From an uncultured Selenomonas sp. (GTDB lineage: Bacteria > Bacillota > Negativicutes > Selenomonadales > Selenomonadaceae): a DNA stretch of 10,523 nt. The position numbers and the translations under genes are program-made. The notes under the pieces were generated by a model. That model made no database searches and was not told where the DNA came from. It saw nothing but the letters and a program-made list of their open reading frames with translations. The first letter of the stretch is position 1; the number at the start of each line of letters is the position of its first letter. The stretch covers positions 1 through 10,523 of the forward strand of contig CALGGN010000437.1 of assembly GCA_937915915.1 (NCBI GenBank). The letters are read 5' to 3'. Below are positions 5,092 to 10,523 of this stretch, piece by piece.

Positions 5092-7133
5092 TATGAAATC
5101 ATCTGCCGAAGCTCCTCCTCCGAGATGATGGAAATACCCAATTCCTGTGCCTTCCGGAGTTTGCTTCCTGCTGCTTCGCCAGCCAAAAGGAAGTCTGTTT
5201 TTTTCGAGACACTGCCGGTCACACGCCCCCCGTGCTTCTCAATGAGCTCCGCTGCTTCTTTGCGTCCCATGGCGGGCAGTGTTCCGGTGATGACAAAGAC
5301 CTTGCCCTCCAGTCCCTGAGATTCATTCGTCGGAAGAATCTCTCGCTCCATGCGAAGTCCCAATCCTTTCAGATCGCCTAAAAGTTTTTGGTTCTGCTCA
5401 TCCTCAAAGAATGCACGGATATGGCGCACACTGATTTCTCCCAGATCGGGCACTGCCAGAAGCTCATCCTCAGAAGCGTTTTGCAGTGCTTCAATAGAAC
5501 GGAATACCTGTATCATATCCCTTGCCGCGGCACGTCCGATGCCCGATATGCCCAGCCCTGTCAGCAGTTGCTGCGGGTCGTTGTCCTTGCTTGTCTCGAT
5601 TGCCGCAAGCAGCTTGTCCGTATTCTTTTCCTTCCCCAGCAATCCGCGCGCAATGAGATCGTCACGGGATTCCTTCAAACGGTAGATATCCGCGATATTC
5701 TTCACGTATCCCTGCTCTATGAGCTCATGGACATAGGCAAGCCCAAAACCCTTGATATCCATCGCGTTGCGGCTCACAAAATTCAGGATATGGCTTTCCA
5801 ATTGCGCAGGGCAGTTCGGATTCGTGCATTTGATATCTGCCGTGTTCTCCTCGCGCTCGGCCAAGTGTCCGCAAACAGGGCATTGCGTGCCAATTTGATA
5901 GGGAACGGACGCTTCCATTCTTTTCTCTTTTACGACGGCTTTTACCTTGGGAATGATTTCGCCGGATTTATAGACGAGAATGGTATCGCCCAAACGGATA
6001 TCCAGCTCATCAATGAAATCCTGATTGTGCAGCGTGGCGCGTTCCACCGTCGTGCCGCAAAGGCGGATCGGATCGAATACCGCCGTCGGCGTGATGCGCC
6101 CCGTGCGCCCGACGGAAAGTTCGATGCTCCGGAGGATCGTCTCTTTTTCTTCGGGCGGGTATTTATAGGCAATCGCCCATCTGGGCATCTTGGAGGTTGC
6201 GCCTAATTTCTCACGATCCGAAAGACGGTTCAGCTTCACGACTGCGCCATCGATATCATAGGGCAGATTTCCCCTGCTTTCCCCGATGTTTTGGATTGCC
6301 TCCCATACCTCCTCTGCACTATGGCAGATTGTATAGCTCCGGATGACCTTAATGCCCTGCGCTTTCATGAACTCGTAGGCAGATGTATGCGTTTCAAAAA
6401 TCTTCCCCTCTGCTTTTTGCAAATTGAAGATGAAAAGCGAGAGCCTGCGCTCCTTGGTGATGCGGCTGTCCAGCTGACGCAAAGTGCCTGCCGCGCAGTT
6501 CCTGGGATTCGCGAAGGGCTTGAGTCCCAGAATCTCCTGCCTTTCATTGACCGCTTCAAAGGCCTGCTTTTCCATATAGACCTCTCCGCGGATCTCGAAA
6601 TAGGGAATCTTCTCCTTTAGTTCTTCTTGCACATCTTCGATAACGCGCGCGTTTTCCGTCACGTCCTCCCCCTGCAGGATGCCATCGCCACGTGTAATGG
6701 CCCGTGTCAGTACCCCGTCTTTATATCGGAGCGCAAGGGAAAGGCCGTCAATCTTTTCTTCCACGACAAATTCCGGCACATCCAGAGTGCTCTGCAGCCG
6801 CTCTACGAACTCGTCCACCTCAGCCTTTGAAAACACGTCCTGCAGGGAAAGCATCGGTACGTCATGTCTGACGAGCACACCCGCCTCCCGCTTCGCCTTT
6901 CCGCCCACGACCTGCGTGGGGGAGTTCCTGGTGATGAGTTCCGGGAACTCCGATTCGATCGCCTTGAGCCGCAACATGAGCTGGTCATACTCATAGTCGG
7001 AGATTTCAGGGTCGTCATTTTCGTAATAGCGCGTATTATGATGCCGTATCTGTCTCCGCAATTCCGTGAGTTCCTTTTTGATTTCCTTGATATTTTTGCT
7101 TTTCAGGTCACTTGCTGTGTCCTGCCCTGTCAT
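5091..7133 (-). CDS. ligA: NAD-dependent DNA ligase LigA
   Basis: 680 residues, the normal length for bacterial LigA, which seals nicks with NAD+ as adenylate donor during replication and repair. Domains in order: Ia (about 10-75, with RYYENDDPEISDYEYD); the adenylation domain with catalytic Lys127 in KIDG and the family motif NPRNCAAGTLRQLD (209-222); the OB fold (about 330-405, with ELSVGRTGRITPTA); a zinc finger with Cys418, Cys421, Cys436 and Cys441; helix-hairpin-helix repeats (about 450-595); and a BRCT domain (about 606-680, KVFVITGTL). All key residues are present, so the gene looks intact. Translation begins at ATG 7133, 6 bases after the pcrA stop; the AAGGTG at the end of pcrA can serve as ribosome site. 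The pcrA-ligA order is conserved in Firmicutes, and the two should be co-transcribed. Confidence 0.98.
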   Translation of the reverse strand: MTGQDTASDLKSKNIKEIKKELTELRRQIRHHNTRYYENDDPEISDYEYDQLMLRLKAIESEFPELITRNSPTQVVGGKAKREAGVLVRHDVPMLSLQDVFSKAEVDEFVERLQSTLDVPEFVVEEKIDGLSLALRYKDGVLTRAITRGDGILQGEDVTENARVIEDVQEELKEKIPYFEIRGEVYMEKQAFEAVNERQEILGLKPFANPRNCAAGTLRQLDSRITKERRLSLFIFNLQKAEGKIFETHTSAYEFMKAQGIKVIRSYTICHSAEEVWEAIQNIGESRGNLPYDIDGAVVKLNRLSDREKLGATSKMPRWAIAYKYPPEEKETILRSIELSVGRTGRITPTAVFDPIRLCGTTVERATLHNQDFIDELDIRLGDTILVYKSGEIIPKVKAVVKEKRMEASVPYQIGTQCPVCGHLAEREENTADIKCTNPNCPAQLESHILNFVSRNAMDIKGFGLAYVHELIEQGYVKNIADIYRLKESRDDLIARGLLGKEKNTDKLLAAIETSKDNDPQQLLTGLGISGIGRAAARDMIQVFRSIEALQNASEDELLAVPDLGEISVRHIRAFFEDEQNQKLLGDLKGLGLRMEREILPTNESQGLEGKVFVITGTLPAMGRKEAAELIEKHGGRVTGSVSKKTDFLLAGEAAGSKLRKAQELGISIISEEELRQMIS

Positions 7134-7139
7134 TCTCCA

Positions 7140-9488
7140 TCACACCTTTTCAATTGGCGCATATTTCTGCATCAAGCGTTTGATGCCCTGATCCGAAAAT
7201 GCAATCTGAAGCTCCGTTTCTTCGTCTGCTCCACGGATTGACACCACGGTGCCAATACCCCATTTCCCATGCCGAGCCTTGTCTCCGACCTTCCAAACCG
7301 TATCCATATTGGGTTTGATGGCTGGTCCTGAATGCTCTGCCACCGGCGCTTGCTTTTTCTGTACCGTCTGCAATGCCTCCCATGCGGACTGCGGTTTCCC
7401 CTGCAATCTGGCCATGCCCGTCTGTCTTGAAGCCGAACGAAATGCATGCTCGCCGAAGCTGCCTTGGCTGCTGTTTCGCCTTCCATAGCCGCCATAAATC
7501 CTGCCCTCAGGCTCCACCGTCGTTCTCCCTGAGAAGCCAAAACCGTCCTCTGCGTTCAGATCCTCCAGATATTGCTCAGATATTTCCTTCAAGAAACGCG
7601 AAGGCGGATTCATATTGCTCTGCCCGAAAATGGTACGTGAGCCTGCATAGGTAAGATAGAGCTTTCTTTGGGCGCGTGTGATGCCCACATAGCAGGTGCG
7701 CCGCTCCTCCTCCAGCTGATTTTCATCCATGAGCGTGCGGGAATGGGGGAAAAGCCCTTCCTCCATTCCTGCGAGGAATACAATGGGAAATTCCAGTCCC
7801 TTCGCAGAATGAAGCGTCATGAGCGTCACGCGGTCATCCACCATATCTGCGGTGTCGATATCCGAGACCAACGCAATCTGCCCCAGGAAATTTTCAAGCG
7901 TTGGATCCTCCCCGCTCTTTATGAAATCCCTGGCCACTCCGACAAATTCCTTCAGATTTTCCAGGCGCGTCTCATTTTCCGGCTTTTTGTCCTCCTGCAG
8001 TTCCCGCTGATAGCCGGACTCCTCTATCAGTTTCTCAATCATCAGATCCAGCGGCATCGTTGCCTGATGCCCGATAAAATCGAAAATCAAGGCGCTGAAT
8101 GCTTCCAGCGGCGCTTTCACACGCCCTGTGATGCCCTGTATCCCATCCAGAATTTCCTCGTTGGAGATGATATCGAAAAGAGAGAGCCCCATTTCCACAG
8201 CCGCGGCATTCAAACGTCCAAGGCTTGTATTGCCGAGTCCGCGCTTCGGGACATTGATGATGCGCATCAGGCTCACAGTGTCCATCGGATTGTAGATGAC
8301 CCGCAAATAAGCGATGATATCTTTGATTTCCTTGCGGTCATAAAATTTCAGCCCGCCGACCATCGTATAGGGAATCCCTGCACGCATGAGCCCTTCCTCC
8401 AGCACACGGGACTGGGCGTTCGTTCGGTAAAGGATGGCCATATCACCATAGGCGGCATGGGACAGTTTTTTTTGCTTCAAAATCGTATTCGCGATGAAGC
8501 TCGCCTCATCGCGCTCGTCTCTGGCACGATAGGATGTAATGAGTTCCCCTTTCGGATTTTCGGTCCAAAGATCCTTCGGCTTGCGGTTGACATTGTGCGC
8601 AATGACCTCATTCGCTGCAGCCAGGATCACTTTCGTCGAGCGATAGTTCTGCTCCAGCTTGATGGTCCTTGCCTCGGGATAGTCCTTCTCAAAGTCCATG
8701 ATATTGCGGATATCCGCGCCGCGCCAGCCGTAGATGGATTGATCCGCATCGCCCACAACACAGAGATTGTGATGCTGCTCCGCCAAGAGTTTGGTAAGCT
8801 GGTACTGCGCACCGTTCGTGTCCTGGTACTCATCCACGAGAATATATCGGAACCGATTCTGATACTTTTCACGGATATCCTCATGCTCATCCAGCAAAAT
8901 CACAGAAACCATCAGCAGGTCATCAAAGTCCAGTGCATTGTTGTCCCGCAGCTTTTTAGCATACAGATGGTAAACATCCGCTACCTTCTGCTCAAAGAAT
9001 TCCCCTGCTTCCTTTTCAAAGGCACGCGGCCCCATCAGGAGATTCTTTGCCTTGGAGATCCTGTTCTGTATTGCGGCGGGCGCATACTGCTTCTCATCCA
9101 GATTCAGTTCCTTGACACAGTTCTTGATGAGGGTCTGCGAATCACTGGCATCATAGATCACAAAATTTTTTTGGTAAAGCCCCGTCGCTTCGATTTCCCT
9201 GCGCAGGAACCGCGCGCAGAAAGAGTGGAACGTACTGAGCCAGACATCCCTTGCGCCCTCTCCGATCATACGGTCCACGCGGTCCCGCATCTCCGTCGCA
9301 GCCTTGTTCGTGAAAGTGATCGCCAGAATCTGCCAAGGGCGCACGCCATGCGCTAGGAGATTCGCGATCCTGCAGGCCAGCACGCGCGTCTTCCCCGAAC
9401 CGGCGCCTGCCATGATGAGCAACGGCCCGTCCATATGCTCCACCGCTGCCATCTGCATAGGATTCAAGCCCTGAAAAATTTCATCCAA
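7140..9488 (-). CDS. pcrA: ATP-dependent DNA helicase PcrA (UvrD/Rep family)
   Basis: 782 residues from a TTG start. Superfamily 1A 3'-5' helicase acting in repair, plasmid replication and clearing proteins from DNA. Visible motifs in order: Q motif (GLNPMQMAAV, about 8-17), Walker A GAGSGKT (28-34), Ia (ITFTNKAATEMRDR), II DEYQD (219-223), III QSIYGWRGAD (250-259), IV QNYRST (280-285), V SAKGLEFP (561-568) and VI VGITRAQRKLYL (601-612). The C-terminal 50 residues (WKVGDKARHGKWGIGTVV onward) form the Tudor-like module that in PcrA/UvrD contacts RNA polymerase. I chose the TTG at 9488 because GGGGAGGG lies 7 bases upstream and the protein then begins MDEIFQGLNPMQ, as in homologues. The first ATG downstream would delete part of the Q motif, and the ATG at 9584 would add unrelated residues encoded by the leader hairpin region. 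Confidence 0.97.
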   Translation of the reverse strand: MDEIFQGLNPMQMAAVEHMDGPLLIMAGAGSGKTRVLACRIANLLAHGVRPWQILAITFTNKAATEMRDRVDRMIGEGARDVWLSTFHSFCARFLRREIEATGLYQKNFVIYDASDSQTLIKNCVKELNLDEKQYAPAAIQNRISKAKNLLMGPRAFEKEAGEFFEQKVADVYHLYAKKLRDNNALDFDDLLMVSVILLDEHEDIREKYQNRFRYILVDEYQDTNGAQYQLTKLLAEQHHNLCVVGDADQSIYGWRGADIRNIMDFEKDYPEARTIKLEQNYRSTKVILAAANEVIAHNVNRKPKDLWTENPKGELITSYRARDERDEASFIANTILKQKKLSHAAYGDMAILYRTNAQSRVLEEGLMRAGIPYTMVGGLKFYDRKEIKDIIAYLRVIYNPMDTVSLMRIINVPKRGLGNTSLGRLNAAAVEMGLSLFDIISNEEILDGIQGITGRVKAPLEAFSALIFDFIGHQATMPLDLMIEKLIEESGYQRELQEDKKPENETRLENLKEFVGVARDFIKSGEDPTLENFLGQIALVSDIDTADMVDDRVTLMTLHSAKGLEFPIVFLAGMEEGLFPHSRTLMDENQLEEERRTCYVGITRAQRKLYLTYAGSRTIFGQSNMNPPSRFLKEISEQYLEDLNAEDGFGFSGRTTVEPEGRIYGGYGRRNSSQGSFGEHAFRSASRQTGMARLQGKPQSAWEALQTVQKKQAPVAEHSGPAIKPNMDTVWKVGDKARHGKWGIGTVVSIRGADEETELQIAFSDQGIKRLMQKYAPIEKV

Positions 9489-9584
9489 AAACAAGCCCTC
9501 CCCAAGAGTAAGAAACCTGCCCCAAATCAATTGACACCTCAACGCGGAAATGGAATCGATCCGGGAATCGTTCCCAAACCACAA

Positions 9585-9621
9585 GGCGGGACACCGATCC
9601 TATACATATCAGTGCCCCGCC
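9585..9621 (-). promoter_or_regulatory. Long stem-loop in the pcrA leader RNA
   Basis: In the minus-strand transcript, arms 9621-9608 and 9598-9585 pair over all 14 positions (GGCGGGGCACTGAT with ATCGGTGTCCCGCC) around a 9-base loop. Two of the pairs are G-U wobbles. Read on the plus strand those two positions would be A-C mismatches, which indicates that the structure works in the pcrA mRNA. It lies about 50 bases downstream of the predicted start and about 95 bases before the TTG. No T-run follows directly, so it is an RNA-stability or translational element rather than a clear terminator. Confidence 0.55.
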
Positions 9622-9678
9622 CTGCTCATTATGAGTGCTTTATAAAGAAATTACGCAGCTATGTAAAAGCACCTTCAG

Positions 9679-9707
9679 AGTATACAACAAAAGTCCTACC
9701 CTGTCAA
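9679..9707 (-). promoter_or_regulatory. Promoter of the pcrA-ligA operon
   Basis: On the minus strand, TTGACA (9707-9702), a 17-bp spacer and TATACT (9684-9679) make a near-consensus housekeeping promoter. The predicted start is near 9672, giving an unusually long leader of about 184 bases before the pcrA start codon. No copy of the GTTGCG-N4-CGCAAC dyad is found here. Confidence 0.8.
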
Positions 9708-9821
9708 TAGCCTGTATGATTTTCAAAACGGACTCGTATCGTCATGCACGTTCGTTTCATAAAATCAACAGAATGATTTGACAGAGTTAGACTTTGCATA
9801 GTATCCTCAAGATACAGACGG

Positions 9822-10238
9822 TTGAATTCGAGCGGTTGGAGAAAGAAGTCGGACGAAAAAGAGGGAAATAGGATACATTCTTGGATTGCTCATGGCAGGA
9901 TATCAACCCTACCAAGACGAATAACTATCGCAAGAAAATATTTTGCGCCCTGTCTTGAGATTGACGTGGGAACATGGCAAGATATAGGCACAGAAGAAGA
10001 TGCGATGCGCGTAGGTGCGATTGATACGAAGGCCAAGGCATACCTTTCATTGCCGGACAAGGTGGCATCTCCTGAAAAGTATCGAACGGGACACAGGAAG
10101 ACTACCATCCATAAGACGGAAAACACCATTACTGCCCGATTGAAGCAAATCCCCGAAGAACTGTTGAAATGTGTGAAAACAACCAGACCATATCACTACA
10201 GCTTGAAGCTCTCTGCACTTGACAGTACCCAAGAATAA
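9822..10238 (+). pseudogene. Unrecognised, possibly degenerate reading frame
   Basis: An open frame of 138 codons opens with TTG at 9822, with no ribosome site at usual spacing (no ATG until 9996). I cannot assign the protein to a family. The central part (about 9996-10060, MRVGAIDTKAKAYLSLPDKVA) has coding-like composition and faintly recalls the N-terminus of Rpn/PD-(D/E)XK transposase-like proteins common in Negativicutes, but the sequence after it does not continue that family. The neighbouring frames contain short coding-like fragments broken by stops, which would fit a decayed gene. Equally it may be chance: minus-strand frames of similar quality overlap it. Confidence 0.2.
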
Positions 10239-10277
10239 CCCCCCCGAAGGGCGTTTGGATATGGCGAAAGGTATTTG

Positions 10278-10306
10278 TTGATTCGTGATAACTTGCATGT
10301 TATCAT
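10278..10306 (+). promoter_or_regulatory. Candidate promoter with palindromic operator upstream of the U32 peptidase gene
   Basis: TTGATT (10278-10283), a 17-bp spacer and TATCAT (10301-10306) form a plausible promoter with a start near 10313. A perfect dyad TGATAAC-N6-GTTATCA (10286-10305) occupies the spacer and most of the -10, the classic position for a repressor site. It differs from the dyads at 3549-3627, so another regulator would be involved. Confidence 0.45.
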
Positions 10307-10308
10307 GT

Positions 10309-10369
10309 AACCAAAGAGTGTCCCGCCGACTAAGGCATCGGGATACCCAAAGTATAGCCCTTTGGTTTT
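10309..10369 (+). promoter_or_regulatory. Structured leader with alternative pairings upstream of the U32 peptidase gene
   Basis: Three pairings are visible. An inner stem joins 10318-10325 (GTGTCCCG) to 10339-10346 (CGGGATAC), 8 bp with one G-U. The segment CTTTGG (10360-10365) can pair with CCAAAG at 10347-10352 to give a local hairpin followed by TTTT. It can instead pair with AACCAAAG at 10309-10316 as an 8-bp closing stem with CTTTGGTT. The two choices exclude each other, as in attenuators. It matches no riboswitch class I know, and if transcription starts at 10313 the outer stem would be shortened. Confidence 0.35.
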
Positions 10370-10443
10370 GGAAATTCAGCATCAAGACATCGAGAACCTG
10401 CCATACTGAAGGAGCTATCTGAAACGTAGGAGGAGATCAGTCT

Positions 10444-10523
10444 ATGTTATTGACCCGTAAATCCGTCGAGCTGCTGGCTCCTGCCGGCACTTGGGATGCA
10501 CTGGAGGCAGCCGTCGAGGCGGG
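10444..10523 (+). CDS. U32-family peptidase, N-terminal fragment (cut by window end)
   Basis: Only the first 26 codons are present. The translation begins MLLTRKSVELLAPAGTWDAL, and ELLAPAG followed by W(D/E)ALxAAVExG is the hallmark N-terminus of U32 collagenase-like peptidases (YegQ/RlhA/TrhP and relatives). Several members of this family act in RNA modification (23S rRNA or tRNA hydroxylation) rather than proteolysis, and the fragment is too short to tell subgroups apart. The ATG at 10444 follows AGGAGGAG at 8-base spacing. It is transcribed away from pcrA, after a leader of about 130 bases that contains structured RNA. Confidence 0.85.
   Translation, partial: MLLTRKSVELLAPAGTWDALEAAVEA

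Larger units (their letters stand above)
9489..10443. other. Gene-poor interval between pcrA and the U32 peptidase gene
   Basis: This 955-base stretch holds no reading frame I can identify with confidence. From left to right it contains the pcrA leader with a long hairpin (9585-9621) and smaller dyads (GGGAATCGTTCCC at 9563-9575, CTCATTATGAG at 9625-9635), the pcrA promoter (9679-9707), an AT-richer segment (9710-9820), a weak possibly degenerate plus-strand frame (9822-10238), and the promoter and structured leader of the peptidase gene (10278-10443). No tRNA, CRISPR array or complete insertion sequence is seen. Confidence 0.6.

Noticed and set aside
5388..6206. A 272-codon open frame on the plus strand
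   Set aside because: It is antisense to ligA, which is complete with catalytic Lys, zinc cysteines and BRCT domain. No ribosome site or recognisable domain supports it.
7668..9356. A 562-codon open frame on the plus strand
   Set aside because: It lies entirely antisense to pcrA, whose helicase motifs are all intact in the other strand. The antisense translation shows no domain pattern, so it is a codon-bias shadow.
9555..9580. SOS box in the pcrA leader (GGGAATCGTTCCC)
   Set aside because: It matches neither the Bacillus LexA consensus nor the local GTTGCG-N4-CGCAAC dyad, and it lies about 100 bases downstream of the promoter. It is more likely a small RNA hairpin.
9778..9807. Plus-strand promoter TTGACA upstream of the weak frame at 9822
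   Set aside because: The -35 is perfect, but the best -10 (TATCCT) needs an 18-bp spacer and there is no convincing gene or ribosome site downstream. I do not annotate it.
10219..10247. TTGACA at 10219 as a promoter for the U32 peptidase gene
   Set aside because: At 16-18 bp spacing the sequence is a run of C residues, so no -10 element exists.
10250..10380. Right end or guide RNA of an IS200/IS605 (TnpB) element
   Set aside because: Nested hairpins suggested this, but no TnpB zinc-finger or RuvC motif is encoded upstream in any frame, and no matching left end is seen.
1..10523. CRISPR arrays, tRNA or rRNA genes, prophage or insertion sequence
   Set aside because: I saw no regularly spaced repeats, no tRNA cloverleaf, no rRNA signature, and no transposase or integrase motif. 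The XRE/S24 repressor might suggest a prophage, but no phage genes surround it.

Overview
The window reads as a chromosomal segment of an anaerobic Firmicute. I favour the Negativicutes (a Selenomonas or Mitsuokella relative). The reasons are a moderately GC-rich coding style, canonical AGGAGG ribosome sites, a pcrA-ligA pair, a flavin reductase/rubredoxin fusion typical of strict anaerobes, and a U32 peptidase. The family-level placement is inference, because there is no rRNA or other marker gene.

Layout: positions 53-679 (minus) encode a flavin reductase-rubredoxin fusion. A strong minus-strand terminator (795-822) separates it from a three-gene minus-strand run read in the order XRE/S24 self-cleaving repressor (2852-3469), secreted class 3 lipase (1418-2818), gamma-carbonic anhydrase (845-1402). 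Divergent from the repressor is a small membrane-anchored LysM protein (3662-4027, plus). Its 3' end overlaps, tail to tail, a Na+/Ca2+ exchanger-family gene (4015-5034, minus). Upstream of that on the minus strand lie ligA (5091-7133) and pcrA (7140-9488), which form an operon driven by a clear promoter at 9679-9707. Positions 9489-10443 hold no convincing intact gene: they contain the pcrA leader, a weak possibly degenerate reading frame, and a structured leader for a U32-family peptidase that begins at 10444 and runs off the window.

The most interesting part is the divergent region 3535-3661. Three copies of a dyad with consensus GTTGCG-N4-CGCAAC are placed exactly on promoter elements. 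One covers the -35 of the repressor's own promoter, one fills the spacer of the LysM gene's TTGACA-17-TAAAAT promoter, and one lies at that gene's predicted transcription start. The repressor carries a LexA-type cleavage site (Ala-Gly) and a Ser/Lys dyad, and the divergent protein has the architecture of YneA, the SOS cell-division inhibitor that is divergent from lexA in Bacillus. I infer an SOS-like circuit built on an XRE (cI/HdiR-type) repressor instead of winged-helix LexA, which may also control the lipase and carbonic anhydrase downstream. PcrA and LigA are housekeeping repair/replication enzymes and show no such operator.
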